Shown here in pieces: positions 42,936 to 52,127 of a stretch of DNA of 64,000 nt. How positions within the stretch are numbered: position 1 is the first letter of the stretch; every line of letters starts with the position of its first letter. The notes under the pieces were generated by a model. It ran no database searches. It was not told the origin of the DNA and saw nothing but the letters and a program-made list of their open reading frames with translations. The stretch covers positions 62,001-126,000 of the forward strand of contig CAYVRJ010000002.1 in NCBI GenBank assembly GCA_964453645.1. The letters run 5' to 3'. Both the position numbers and the translations under genes were made by a program. The stretch comes from CAYVRJ01 sp964453645. Its GTDB lineage: Bacteria; Bacillota; Clostridia; Christensenellales; JAWKQI01.

Positions 42936-44189
42936 ATGCAGATAATTAGAAAGACAGCCATTGTATTCATTCTTTTGGTATGTGTACTTTCCATGTGGAG
43001 TTGCAGCGGTGGGGCAGAGATTCTCGTTTACGAGGAACCAAACCCAACGCCAACACCTTTGGTTTCCAAAGAACCATTACCCACCCAAGCAGCAGCGCCA
43101 TCGCCCACGCCTGCACCAACCCCTGAACCAACTCCAGAGCCAACCCCTCAACTTCTCACATTAGAAGATAAAGTCGAGTATATGATTCAAACCATGACAC
43201 CCGATGAAAAATTGGGTCAATTGGTCATGTTTGGGTTTAACGGGCAGACCATGCCCCCCCAAGGGTTTATCGACAACTTTCAAAAGTATAAGTGTGGAGG
43301 AATCATGCTCTACGGTTGGAATGTGTCCACTTTCAGCCAAGTTGCAAAATTGCTGGACAACGTAAACCAATTAAATCCCAACCCCAATCTTCCCCTTTTT
43401 ACAGGCATTGATGTGGAGGGAGGAACGGTTTCTCGGTTTAAATGGACGCCCTATGTGTCAACGGCAAAGAGGATGGGGCAGCGCAACGACCCCGAGTATA
43501 CCTACAACCAATTCCGTTTTGTTGGAGAAAAACTCAAAGAAACGGGTTTAAATGTAGATTTTGCGCCAGTGCTGGATATTGCCAAGAATCCCGATGAAAC
43601 CTTTTTGGGTTCGAGAATCTATGGTTCTAACCCGGACAAGGTCATCCCCCTGACCAATGCTGTTATCAACGGACTACACGACGGCGGAGCGATGGTATGC
43701 GTTGGAAAGCATTTCCCGGGTCACGGCAGTACCAATGAAGACTCTCACCAGCGAACACCCGAGGTCTACAAGGACATCTATGAGTTAAAGGACTACGACT
43801 TAATCCCCTTTCAGGCGGCCATCGATAATGGCCTGGATGCCATGCTGGTTGCACACATCTCCTATCCAGCTATTGATCCAAAGGATGTGGCCAGTGTGTC
43901 CAGCGTCATCATTCAGGATTTATTGAGAAACGAAATGGGTTTTGAGGGAATTGTTTTCTCGGACGATATGAGGATGCGGGGCATCACGTCAAAGTATAAA
44001 GTGGAGGAGTCTGCCGTTAAGTTTATTTTAGCGGGGGGGGATATCATCCTGTGCGGACCCCATTACGACAAACAGCAGCGCATTATGGAAGCACTTACAG
44101 AAGCTTATGCAAATGGAACAATCACAGAAGAGCGGTTAAATACCAGCATTCGAAGAATACTATTAAAAAAATTACTCATTGAGCAATAG
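42936..44189 (+). CDS. NagZ-like GH3 beta-N-acetylhexosaminidase, lipoprotein
   Basis: Surface-anchored glycosidase of 417 residues. Signal peptide ends at lipobox M-W-S-C (cysteine 23); a Thr/Pro linker follows (about 38-70), then a GH3 barrel with G-I-D-V-E-G-G, the NagZ-specific loop K-H-F-P-G-H-G-S-T-x-x-D-S-H carrying the acid/base histidine, and the nucleophile aspartate in F-S-D-D-M. The second GH3 domain is absent, as in NagZ. It should release N-acetylglucosamine from cell-wall fragments outside the membrane. The next gene overlaps or abuts its end and nagB follows, suggesting amino-sugar recycling. Confidence 0.92.
   Translation: MQIIRKTAIVFILLVCVLSMWSCSGGAEILVYEEPNPTPTPLVSKEPLPTQAAAPSPTPAPTPEPTPEPTPQLLTLEDKVEYMIQTMTPDEKLGQLVMFGFNGQTMPPQGFIDNFQKYKCGGIMLYGWNVSTFSQVAKLLDNVNQLNPNPNLPLFTGIDVEGGTVSRFKWTPYVSTAKRMGQRNDPEYTYNQFRFVGEKLKETGLNVDFAPVLDIAKNPDETFLGSRIYGSNPDKVIPLTNAVINGLHDGGAMVCVGKHFPGHGSTNEDSHQRTPEVYKDIYELKDYDLIPFQAAIDNGLDAMLVAHISYPAIDPKDVASVSSVIIQDLLRNEMGFEGIVFSDDMRMRGITSKYKVEESAVKFILAGGDIILCGPHYDKQQRIMEALTEAYANGTITEERLNTSIRRILLKKLLIEQ
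43049..43152 (+). repeat. Thr/Pro/Glu-rich linker repeat within the GH3 gene
   Basis: Codons for T-P, A-P and E-P units repeat irregularly between the lipobox and the catalytic domain. They give a stretched spacer typical of Gram-positive surface proteins. Not a mobile or CRISPR repeat. Confidence 0.8.
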
Positions 44190-44196
44190 AGGGACT

Positions 44197-45684
44197 ATGC
44201 AAATCGGATTTAATAACGAAAAATATGTAGAACTACAAAGTGAAAAAATATTAGAGAGAATTAATCATTTTAACAATAAGCTGTATTTGGAGTTTGGAGG
44301 CAAACTCTTCGACGATTTTCACGCAGCTAGGGTTTTACCCGGCTTTGCGGTGAACACAAAAGTTACGCTGCTGCAAAAGTTAAAGGATATGACAGAAATT
44401 ATTCTTTGCATCAATGCAGGGGATATTGAAAAAAACAAAGTGCGGGCAGATTTGGGCATTACCTACGACATGGACGTCCTGCGGCTCATCGACAACTTGC
44501 GGGGGCTGGGGCTTTTAATCAACAGTGTGGTCATCACCCAGTACACCCGTCAGCCCAGTGCAGATTTGTTCGAAAACCTTTTGCGCTCCAGGGGAATTAA
44601 GACGTACATTCACAAGTATATTGAAGGATATCCAACTGAAATTGAAATCATCGTCTCAGAGGATGGGTATGGGCAAAACCCCTATATCCAAACCACAAAA
44701 CCGTTGGTGGTGGTCACTGCACCTGGCCCGGGCAGCGGCAAGCTTGCAACCTGTTTGTCCCAGCTGTATCACGAATACGTGCGGGGGGTAAAGGCGGGAT
44801 ATGCCAAGTTTGAGACCTTCCCCATTTGGAACTTGCCCCTAAAGCACCCTGTGAACATGGCGTATGAATCGGCAACAGCTGATCTTGACGATATCAACAT
44901 GATTGACCCCTTCCACTTAGAAGCCTATGGTGAGACCGCAATTAACTACAACCGGGATATCATTGCGTTTCCCATTGTAAAGACCATCATTTCTAAAATC
45001 ACCGGGGATAGCGAGTTTTATCAATCGCCCACGGATATGGGTGTCAACATGGCCGGATATGCCATCTGTGACGACGATGCTGTGAAATTTGCAGCCGAGC
45101 AGGAGATCATCCGCAGGTATTTTAAGGCCCAGTGCGAACATAAAAAAGGTCAGGCAACGGAGAGCACCCTTCACAAAACCAAATATATTTTAAAGCAGCT
45201 TGAGTTGACGGTTTGGAACAGAAGCGTTGTAAAACCTGCCATCGATAAGTCGGAGGAAAACAGCGGTATGCCCTGTATGGCCATTGAACTCCCCGACGGA
45301 ACCATCGTCACCGGTAAAAACAATACCCATATGAACGCTGCCGCCAGCGTGGTGATTAATGCTGTGAAGAAATTAGCAGGCATTCTGGATGAAATACGCC
45401 TCATTTCACCCATTGTGTTGGAACCAATCTTAAAGTTAAAGGCCAATTGCTACAACGAAGTGAGTCCAAAATTGAGTTTGGAGGATGTACTCATCGCTTT
45501 AAGTATTTGTGCAGCCACCAACCCAATGGTGGAACTTTCACTGCAAAAACTTGAAATGCTGAAAAATTGCCAGGCACACTCCACCCATATGCTGAGTGAG
45601 TCCGACGAGAGCATTTTCCGCCACTTAAACATTCACCTCACCTGTGAGGCGAAATTCCCAACCACGGATATATATTTCGTGTAA
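44197..45684 (+). CDS. DUF1846 family protein
   Basis: Cytoplasmic protein of 495 residues matching the DUF1846 family, found in many Firmicutes, structure known in relatives but reaction not established. Visible is a nucleotide-type loop T-A-P-G-P-G-S-G-K-L-A-T at about 171-182, resembling a P-loop, and the R-L-I-D-N-L-R-G-L-G-L stretch typical of the family N-terminus. ATG 44197 follows AGAGGGA; a TTG at 44179 inside the GH3 gene is less likely. Position between a NagZ-like enzyme and nagB suggests a part in amino-sugar metabolism, but that is inference. Confidence 0.88.
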   Translation: MQIGFNNEKYVELQSEKILERINHFNNKLYLEFGGKLFDDFHAARVLPGFAVNTKVTLLQKLKDMTEIILCINAGDIEKNKVRADLGITYDMDVLRLIDNLRGLGLLINSVVITQYTRQPSADLFENLLRSRGIKTYIHKYIEGYPTEIEIIVSEDGYGQNPYIQTTKPLVVVTAPGPGSGKLATCLSQLYHEYVRGVKAGYAKFETFPIWNLPLKHPVNMAYESATADLDDINMIDPFHLEAYGETAINYNRDIIAFPIVKTIISKITGDSEFYQSPTDMGVNMAGYAICDDDAVKFAAEQEIIRRYFKAQCEHKKGQATESTLHKTKYILKQLELTVWNRSVVKPAIDKSEENSGMPCMAIELPDGTIVTGKNNTHMNAAASVVINAVKKLAGILDEIRLISPIVLEPILKLKANCYNEVSPKLSLEDVLIALSICAATNPMVELSLQKLEMLKNCQAHSTHMLSESDESIFRHLNIHLTCEAKFPTTDIYFV

Positions 45685-45711
45685 ATATGATATAAAAAAG
45701 AGGGTAGAATT

Positions 45712-46455
45712 ATGAAATTATTTGCGGCAAAAGATTACGAAGCTATGTCTTTAAAGGCAGCAAACATTGTTGCCTCTCAGATCACGCTCAACCCAAAGAC
45801 TGTATTGGGGCTGGCTACGGGTTCATCTCCCGTTGGGTTGTACAAAGAGTTAATCAAGAGTTGCCAGAGTGGACAACTTGATTTTTCCAAGGTGACGTCG
45901 TTTAATTTGGATGAATATTTGGGATTACCTCCCGAAAACGAGCAGAGTTACATTCGCTTTATGAAAGACAATCTCTTTGACCACATCAACATCAACCCGG
46001 ACAAAATCAATATTCCCAATGGACTAGCCAAAGACCCTCACGGCGAGTGCGCTGAGTACGACAAACGCATTGTAAAGTGCGGAGGCATAGATTTGCAGGT
46101 GCTGGGGATTGGCCATAACGGGCATGTTGGTTTTAACGAACCGGCATCGTATTTTATGTTGGATACCCATGTTGTGGATCTCACCCCTTCCACCATTCAG
46201 GCAAACAAGCGATTCTTTGAAAGTGAGGACGAAGTACCTAAAAAGGCGTTGACCATGGGCATTCGTGCAATCGTTCAGGCTAAAAAAATCGTTTTGGTTT
46301 GCAGCGGTGAAGATAAGGCGCAGATTTTATACGATGCCCTGTACGGCAAAGTGACCCCCGAAATCCCAGCATCGATTTTGCAAATCCACCCCGATTGTTA
46401 CGTTGTTGCAGACGAAGGTGCGCTGAGTTTGATACGAAAGAATAATAAGATTTAA
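45712..46455 (+). CDS. nagB: Glucosamine-6-phosphate deaminase
   Basis: Converts glucosamine 6-phosphate to fructose 6-phosphate and ammonia. 247 residues; phosphate loop L-A-T-G-S-S-P-V-G-L-Y, N-L-D-E-Y-L-G-L-P with the enolising aspartate, and G-I-G-H-N-G-H-V-G-F-N-E-P with the ring-opening histidine. AGAGGG precedes the ATG. Ends at a strong terminator. No nagA is present in the window, so the deacetylase would be elsewhere. Confidence 0.96.
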   Translation: MKLFAAKDYEAMSLKAANIVASQITLNPKTVLGLATGSSPVGLYKELIKSCQSGQLDFSKVTSFNLDEYLGLPPENEQSYIRFMKDNLFDHININPDKINIPNGLAKDPHGECAEYDKRIVKCGGIDLQVLGIGHNGHVGFNEPASYFMLDTHVVDLTPSTIQANKRFFESEDEVPKKALTMGIRAIVQAKKIVLVCSGEDKAQILYDALYGKVTPEIPASILQIHPDCYVVADEGALSLIRKNNKI

Positions 46456-46468
46456 CCAAGGGATATGG

Positions 46469-46500
46469 AAACCCCCATACGGCATGTACGGGGGTTTTTT
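46469..46500 (+). terminator. Terminator after nagB
   Basis: AAACCCCC (46469-46476) pairs with GGGGGTTT (46490-46497), with a short inner stem, followed by a T-run. Confidence 0.85.
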
Positions 46501-46551
46501 GCTTATGGCTCTGTTTTTTTCTACACTCCAATATTTGGTTTAGAACTGTTT

Positions 46552-47931
46552 TTAAACTTCCTGGGGAAGGGATTCACTCGCTTGCTCGTGGAGTAGTGCA
46601 TCCTTTGAAAGGGTTTTTAATAAAATGATGGATGCCATGACAAAGGTTATAAAGTCTGTGATGGGCTGGGCATACACAAATCCACTGTAACCAAACAGGG
46701 AGTTGAGAATGAGCAGCAAGGGGATGAACACCAGTCCTTGGCGGGATACAGAGAGGATTAGCGCACCCAGAGCCTTACCCATGGATTGAATGGTGGTGAC
46801 GCAAAGCATAATCCCCCCGATAAAGGGTAGACCCAGCATAAGGGCACTCAATATTTGGGTTGCAAGCTCAATCACCGCTTCGTTGCTGGGCATAAACACA
46901 GCGGCAATGCTCCTGCCAAAGAAACCAAATATAATGAGCAGCAACAGCCCAAATATGGCCGTAATTACCGCACCATACTTAATTACGTCTTTCACCCGGT
47001 GAAAGTTTTTAGCGCCGTAGTTGTATCCCACCAACGGCTGACAGCCCGAAGCAAAACCCATAAATACGAAGGTGCCGATGCTGATTAACTTCATGGCAAC
47101 GCCCAATCCTGCAACCACCAAATCTCCATAAGTTGCCGCAAGGTTGTTTGCAATAATAAACGAAAAGCTCATGAGCAGCTGGTTAAAGGTTGCGGGTGTG
47201 CCAATGAAGAATATTTGTTTAATAATATCTTTGTCAAACAGGTTGAAGTGGCTGCCATAGCGTACAACCGTTTTTTTGCGCATATAACAAATTGCATAGA
47301 AAACTGCGGAGCATGCTCCGCCGATTACCGTGGCGATGGCAACACCCTTGATGCCCATGTTAAATACAAATATAAAGATGGGGTCTAAAATAATGTTCAC
47401 CACTGTTCCGATCAACATGCCGATCATGGAGAGGGTCGTTGCTCCCTCTGCGCGCAGCAGTTGGCTTAAAGAAAAACTAAAGACGGTAATGATGGAGCAA
47501 TAGAGCAGCACCGATACGTAGTCGTAGACGTAGGGAAAGGTGTTTGTGCTGGCGCCCAGCATGTAGCAAATGGGGGTCAAAAATATGATACCCAGGGCAG
47601 TGATCAAAATGCCAAGGCCCAAGCAAATGTACAAGCATATACTAAAAGCAGCATTTGCCCGGTCGTACTCCTTGTTACCCAGCATCCGGGAGATAAAGGA
47701 AGAACCTCCAATACCCACAATACCTGCAATGCCCATAACAATCATAAAGAGAGGCATTGCCAGATTAGCAGCGGCCAACTGATTTGGGTCGTTTAGCTGA
47801 CCAATAAAGAATGTGTCTACTAAATTGTATAGTATTTGAACAATCATTCCGGCAATGACCGGAAGTGTCATTTTGATAATGGCACTGATGATGGGGGCTT
47901 CCCCCAAAATATGCAGTCGTTTTGTGTCCAT
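46552..47931 (-). CDS. MATE-family efflux transporter
   Basis: Membrane protein of 459 residues with twelve predicted helices and the MATE pattern: P-V-I-A-G-M-I-V-Q-I-L-Y-N-L-V-D-T-F-F-I-G in the first helices, and Q-P-L-V-G-Y-N-Y-G-A at the start of the second half. Such carriers export drugs or cationic compounds using sodium or proton gradients. It resembles the DinF/MepA side of the family. Substrate unknown. GAGG precedes the ATG on the minus strand. Confidence 0.93.
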   Translation of the reverse strand: MDTKRLHILGEAPIISAIIKMTLPVIAGMIVQILYNLVDTFFIGQLNDPNQLAAANLAMPLFMIVMGIAGIVGIGGSSFISRMLGNKEYDRANAAFSICLYICLGLGILITALGIIFLTPICYMLGASTNTFPYVYDYVSVLLYCSIITVFSFSLSQLLRAEGATTLSMIGMLIGTVVNIILDPIFIFVFNMGIKGVAIATVIGGACSAVFYAICYMRKKTVVRYGSHFNLFDKDIIKQIFFIGTPATFNQLLMSFSFIIANNLAATYGDLVVAGLGVAMKLISIGTFVFMGFASGCQPLVGYNYGAKNFHRVKDVIKYGAVITAIFGLLLLIIFGFFGRSIAAVFMPSNEAVIELATQILSALMLGLPFIGGIMLCVTTIQSMGKALGALILSVSRQGLVFIPLLLILNSLFGYSGFVYAQPITDFITFVMASIILLKTLSKDALLHEQASESLPQEV

Positions 47932-47963
47932 ATATTACCTCGATTCTTTTTGACAACACAAGA

Positions 47964-47992
47964 AGTTTAATGTTTTATAAATTTATTGTCAA
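47964..47992 (-). promoter_or_regulatory. Promoter of the MATE gene
   Basis: Minus strand TTGACA (47987-47992) and TAAACT (47964-47969), spacer 17 bases, 33 bases before the start codon. Confidence 0.6.
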
Positions 47993-48051
47993 TAAGCAAT
48001 TATTTTTTTGTATGATTATTCAAAATATCTTCACAAAAACCGGACAAATCA

Positions 48052-48060
48052 TGGTATAAT
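48052..48060 (+). promoter_or_regulatory. Extended -10 promoter of the DUF368 operon
   Basis: TGG followed by TATAAT at 48055-48060 forms an extended -10 box; the -35 candidate TTCACA (48030-48035) is weak and 19 bases away. Confidence 0.55.
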
Positions 48061-48088
48061 AGTAATTAACAAATGAAAAGAGTTGGTT

Positions 48089-48961
48089 ATGAAAAATATA
48101 AAGAGACACCTTAAGAATTTTTTTGTTGGCATAATCCTAGGCGTTGCCAACATCATCCCCGGCGTATCGGGGGGGACTATGGCTGTTGTCACGGGGGTTT
48201 ATGCCGAACTAATCGGCATTTTTACCTTGGATTTTAAACATATTAAAAAAAACATTGGGTTTGTGATTTTTGCCATCATTGGCATTGTTGTGGGTATTTT
48301 TGCTTTTAGCGGAGTGATCAAATTTTTGCTTGAAAACTATGTCATGGCCACCAGTTCATTTTTTATTGGTGTGATTGCGGGGACATGCCCCTTTATTTAC
48401 AGAAGGGCCATTGCAAAGGGCTCCCATAAGCTCAGTGCCATTCTGCCGTGTTTCATTACCTTTTTTATTATGTTGGTTTTGACAATTATGGAAAACACCT
48501 TTAATCCCGAGGGAGCGGAGACAATTTATACAACCCTCAACGTACAAAGCTTCCTTATACTATTTGGAACCATGATTTTAACTTCGGCCTGCATGATTAT
48601 ACCGGGTATCAGCGGTTCCTTTATTGCACTGGCACTGGGGGTGTATCCTTCCATAATCCGTGCGCTGTCCGAGTTTAACCTGCCGTTAATCTTACCCATC
48701 TTCTTGGGAATGATCGCAGGATTAATTGGCGGAGCAAAATTAATTCGCTGGCTGCTTTCCAAAGCACCCACAGCCACGTATTCGGCTATTTTAGGCTTAT
48801 TATTCGGATCAATCCTGTCGCTGGCGTATCCGCTGGTGCCAACAGTAAGGCTTGATCTGCAATTTTTAATAGCAATTATAATGTTTACTTTGGGGGTTGC
48901 AATGGCGATATTCTTCGCCCGTGCAGACAAGAGGAGGGAAAGACGTGCTGAAAATCAGTAA
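48089..48961 (+). CDS. DUF368 family membrane protein
   Basis: Integral membrane protein of 290 residues with about eight to nine helices. Two copies of a P-G-V/I-S-G motif (N-I-I-P-G-V-S-G-G-T-M at about 21-31, and I-I-P-G-I-S-G-S-F at about 170-178) mark the DUF368 family, related to undecaprenyl-phosphate carriers described in Gram-positive bacteria. ATG 48089 is seven bases after AAAAGAG; a TTG two codons upstream is not needed. The ABC ATPase gene begins inside its last codons. Confidence 0.88.
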   Translation: MKNIKRHLKNFFVGIILGVANIIPGVSGGTMAVVTGVYAELIGIFTLDFKHIKKNIGFVIFAIIGIVVGIFAFSGVIKFLLENYVMATSSFFIGVIAGTCPFIYRRAIAKGSHKLSAILPCFITFFIMLVLTIMENTFNPEGAETIYTTLNVQSFLILFGTMILTSACMIIPGISGSFIALALGVYPSIIRALSEFNLPLILPIFLGMIAGLIGGAKLIRWLLSKAPTATYSAILGLLFGSILSLAYPLVPTVRLDLQFLIAIIMFTLGVAMAIFFARADKRRERRAENQ

Positions 48962-49649
48962 TTTAGTGAAAAGCTACGGCAAAAAAGTTGCTGTAGACGG
49001 TTTGAATTTAACAGTAGAGAGGGGAGACATTTTTGGCTTTATCGGCCACAACGGTGCAGGTAAAACAACCACCATCAAGTGTGTTTCAGGCATATTAGAC
49101 TTTGAAGGTGAGATTGAAATAGATGGACACAGTGTGAAACGTGAACCCATGGCCTGCAAGCAAATGAGCGCATATATACCCGATAATCCCGATATTTACG
49201 AGCACTTGACAGGTATTAAATATTTAAACTTTGTTTCAGATATCTATGGGATTCCATCGGACGTTCGAGAAGCCAATATATTAAACTATGCGGACGCCTT
49301 TGAATTAAAACCCAGTTTGGGAGATGTGATTAGCTCCTACTCCCACGGAATGAAGCAAAAACTTGCCCTCATTTCGGCATTTATTCACTCTCCAAAGCTG
49401 CTGGTGCTGGACGAACCCTTTGTTGGGTTGGATCCAAAGGCAGCGCACACCCTAAAGCAGTTGATGGCAAAACTGTGTGAAGAGGGGGGAGCCATCTTCT
49501 TTTCCACCCACGTGTTGGAAGTGGCACAAAAGCTGTGCAACAAAGTGGCCATCATTAAAGACGGCAAGGTTGTGAAAATGGGTCTGACAGACACAGTGTG
49601 CCAAGACAGTTCCCTTGAGAAAATATTTTTGGAGTTATATAATGAATAG
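48945..49649 (+). CDS. ABC exporter ATP-binding protein
   Basis: ATPase of 234 residues. Walker A G-H-N-G-A-G-K-T-T-T, signature Y-S-H-G-M-K-Q-K-L (a variant of L-S-G-G-Q found in exporter ATPases of this type), Walker B L-L-V-L-D-E-P, and the switch histidine in F-S-T-H. GTG 48945 five bases after GAGGAGGGA is the start. It overlaps the DUF368 gene by 17 bases and the permease by eight, forming one operon. Substrate unknown. Confidence 0.94.
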   Translation: MLKISNLVKSYGKKVAVDGLNLTVERGDIFGFIGHNGAGKTTTIKCVSGILDFEGEIEIDGHSVKREPMACKQMSAYIPDNPDIYEHLTGIKYLNFVSDIYGIPSDVREANILNYADAFELKPSLGDVISSYSHGMKQKLALISAFIHSPKLLVLDEPFVGLDPKAAHTLKQLMAKLCEEGGAIFFSTHVLEVAQKLCNKVAIIKDGKVVKMGLTDTVCQDSSLEKIFLELYNE

Positions 49650-51225
49650 TTTTTTTTGGTTGGTCAAAATTAATATTTCGGGGTTTTTAAACGGGTTTAA
49701 ACAAAAGAATAAAAAGTCTAAGTTTCCAGCAATTTTATTGGTATTAGCTTTGGCAGCAGCAATATTTGAAGTGCAGTTTTTTTTCATTGCCTTCAGCACA
49801 GCCCAGGTCCTGGCACAAAACTTAAGCGATATGTCCATTTTGTTGCAAACTGCAACATCCTTTGCAACCCTTAGCATTTTGTTCATCAATATGTATAAGG
49901 TTCCGGGGTATCTCTTTGCATCTAAAGATCACGACCTTTTGTTTTCGCTGCCCCTCAAACCTACTACCATCATTTTATCCAAGATCAGTTCAGTGTATCT
50001 CTCCTCCCTGCTTTTATCAGCCGGGTTGATCGCACCCTTTGCGGTGGCATATGCCATGACTACAGGGCAAGGGATACTGTTTTATTTATTTGCACTGGCG
50101 GGGGTATTGTTTATTCCGTTAATACCTCTATTGATCGCAACGCTCTTGGGTTTTCTCATTGCAAGAATTGCTTCTAGGTTTAAAAGGAGTAATGTTGCAA
50201 CGATCATTACTTCCTTTGCTGCCATCCTTTTAATCATGGGTTTTTCCATGTTTATGGGTTACTCGTCCAGAGATCCGCAATATTTACTCGAAGCCAATCC
50301 GGTATTCAATACCTTGAGCTACATTAATATTACCGCTTATTTTTACATTTTGGCACTGAAAGATATCAGTTTCTTAAATCTGCTTCTCACCATAGTGGTT
50401 TCAGCAGGATTATTTGCCTTTGTGATTTATTTCTTGCCGAAAAATTATATTAAGATCAATTCAAAACTCACCCAGCGGCACAAGGCTTCCGCATATGTGC
50501 ACAAAACGCTGAAAGTTTCGGGGCAGTTTAAGACACTGCTGCGCAAAGAGTTGAGCATGTATTTTTCGTCCTTCCTATACGTGATGAATTCAGCTATGGG
50601 TTTGGTGTTATTTGCCATTGTGACTGTGATTTTGGTATTCAATGCTGGAATGGTGGGAGAGTTTGCATCGCTTAACATCTCTTTGGGTATGGCACCCATG
50701 GTGATGGGCTTTTTATTCTTGGGGTTGTCGTGCACCACTTCGTGTGCCATCTCCATTGAAGGAAAAAGGTTGTGGCAGATCAAGTGTATGCCCATTCATA
50801 CCAAGCATATTCTGCTCTCCAAACTGTGTGTCAATCTCATGATTAGTGCGCCGTTTATTGTTGTATGTAATATTGTAATAGGTTTTGTATTAAAAACCAC
50901 CCCATTGGAAATTTTCGCTGCGATTGTCATCCACTGTTTGTTTGCAACACTCATCGCCCTCGTTGGCTTAAATGTGAATCTGGCGAAACCAAGGTTGGAT
51001 TGGAAGAGCGAAACCGAAGCAATCAAACAAAGTGCCAGCGTATCCATAACTTTGGGCATTGGTTTCTTAGCAGTAGCGGCCTTTGTGTTTATTGTCATCG
51101 CCCTTTCGTTTTTCCCTTGGGCATACATCTTGTTGAGTTTGATTTTGTTGTTAATACTCGACTTTTTGCTGTATAAACGGTTGAACAAGAGGGGAGTGGC
51201 ACAATTTATGCAATTGAGTGCATAA
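49642..51225 (+). CDS. ABC exporter permease
   Basis: Membrane protein of 527 residues with about twelve hydrophobic segments, laid out like the large ABC-2-type permeases that pair with single ATPases in Firmicutes. A soluble loop lies at about 270-310. Start ATG 49642 is seven bases after GGAG and overlaps the ATPase stop. No substrate can be assigned; possible cargos are peptides, lipids or drugs. Confidence 0.85.
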   Translation: MNSFFWLVKINISGFLNGFKQKNKKSKFPAILLVLALAAAIFEVQFFFIAFSTAQVLAQNLSDMSILLQTATSFATLSILFINMYKVPGYLFASKDHDLLFSLPLKPTTIILSKISSVYLSSLLLSAGLIAPFAVAYAMTTGQGILFYLFALAGVLFIPLIPLLIATLLGFLIARIASRFKRSNVATIITSFAAILLIMGFSMFMGYSSRDPQYLLEANPVFNTLSYINITAYFYILALKDISFLNLLLTIVVSAGLFAFVIYFLPKNYIKINSKLTQRHKASAYVHKTLKVSGQFKTLLRKELSMYFSSFLYVMNSAMGLVLFAIVTVILVFNAGMVGEFASLNISLGMAPMVMGFLFLGLSCTTSCAISIEGKRLWQIKCMPIHTKHILLSKLCVNLMISAPFIVVCNIVIGFVLKTTPLEIFAAIVIHCLFATLIALVGLNVNLAKPRLDWKSETEAIKQSASVSITLGIGFLAVAAFVFIVIALSFFPWAYILLSLILLLILDFLLYKRLNKRGVAQFMQLSA

Positions 51226-51239
51226 ATATAAAAAAATTC

Positions 51240-51267
51240 TTGATTTTTAGGAAATAGCATGTATAAT
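51240..51267 (+). promoter_or_regulatory. Promoter of the amino-acid ABC importer
   Basis: TTGATT at 51240-51245 and TATAAT at 51262-51267, spacer 16 bases, 38 bases before the start of the binding protein gene. Confidence 0.65.
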
Positions 51268-51304
51268 TATTGTATACAATTTTATTGTTTATTTGGAGGT
51301 AATA

Positions 51305-52054
51305 ATGGTTAAAAAAATTGTAACACTGCTTTGCGTTTTGCTTTTGTTGCTTAGCGTTTTTTCTGGGTGTGCAACCCAGTCTAAAAAACTGATCATGCTC
51401 ACCGAAGCGACTTTTCCTCCCTTTGAATACCTTGGAAATGACAACAAGGTAGCGGGTGTGGATATAGACATCGCTGCTGAAATCGCAAAGGATCTGGGAA
51501 TGGAATTGGAAGTGCAGGCAATGGATTTCGACGGAATCATTCCTTCCATCGTATCCGGCAAGGGAGATATGGGTATTGCAGGCATCTCTGTAAATGAAGA
51601 GAGAAAGCAAAGCGTTGACTTTTCCATCAACTATGTAGATGCAACGCTGCTCATCATCGTGCACAAGGACAATGCAGATATTTTAACAGCAGATGATTTA
51701 GTGGGTAAGACCGTTGGCGTACAGTTGGGTACGACCAGTGACCTTTTAGTTTCCGATGTTGAAGGCGTGAAAGAAATTGTTCGCTACAAGAGTGCATTGG
51801 AATCTGCCTTGGATCTGAGCAGCAAACGTTTAGATGCCATTGTGTTGGATCAGCTTCCCGCACAGCAGATGATTCAGGCTAACTCGGACTTAAAGATCAT
51901 CGAAGAACCTTTGGCTGTTGAACAGTATGCCATTGCTATCAAGAAGGGCAACACAGAACTTCTCAATGCAGTGAACAAAACTCTGGAGAGATTAATCAAA
52001 GAAGGGTTTGTAGACAAGAAAATTGATGAACATAAAGCAAGCTTTGCAGGTTAA
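51305..52054 (+). CDS. Amino-acid ABC transporter substrate-binding lipoprotein
   Basis: Family 3 solute-binding protein of 249 residues. Lipobox F-S-G-C with cysteine 22; then the family start T-E-A-T-F-P-P-F-E-Y, the D-I-D-I-A-A-E-I-A-K helix, and the D-G-I-I-P-S-I and G-I-S-V-N-E-E-R motifs. These are ligands for polar or charged amino acids in relatives. ATG 51305 is preceded by GGAGGT. A hairpin after the gene probably lowers expression of the two following transporter genes relative to this one. Confidence 0.95.
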   Translation: MVKKIVTLLCVLLLLLSVFSGCATQSKKLIMLTEATFPPFEYLGNDNKVAGVDIDIAAEIAKDLGMELEVQAMDFDGIIPSIVSGKGDMGIAGISVNEERKQSVDFSINYVDATLLIIVHKDNADILTADDLVGKTVGVQLGTTSDLLVSDVEGVKEIVRYKSALESALDLSSKRLDAIVLDQLPAQQMIQANSDLKIIEEPLAVEQYAIAIKKGNTELLNAVNKTLERLIKEGFVDKKIDEHKASFAG

Positions 52055-52069
52055 TTGATGAATTGTTTC

Positions 52070-52109
52070 ATGGGGATGTATCAATTTTTTGATGCAGCCC
52101 CATTCTTTT
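52070..52109 (+). terminator. Attenuating hairpin between binding protein and permease genes
   Basis: Stem ATGGGG/CCCCAT (52070-52075 with 52098-52103), one mismatch, then an inner stem of eight pairs (52077-52084 with 52089-52096) and a TTTT loop, followed by TCTTTT. It ends part of the transcripts after the binding protein gene. Confidence 0.75.
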
Positions 52110-52127
52110 AATAAATAAAGGTGGATT

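Noticed and set aside
43049..43152. Tandem repeat element or CRISPR-like array
   Set aside because: The repetition encodes a Thr/Pro/Glu linker in frame within the GH3 lipoprotein and has no spacers.
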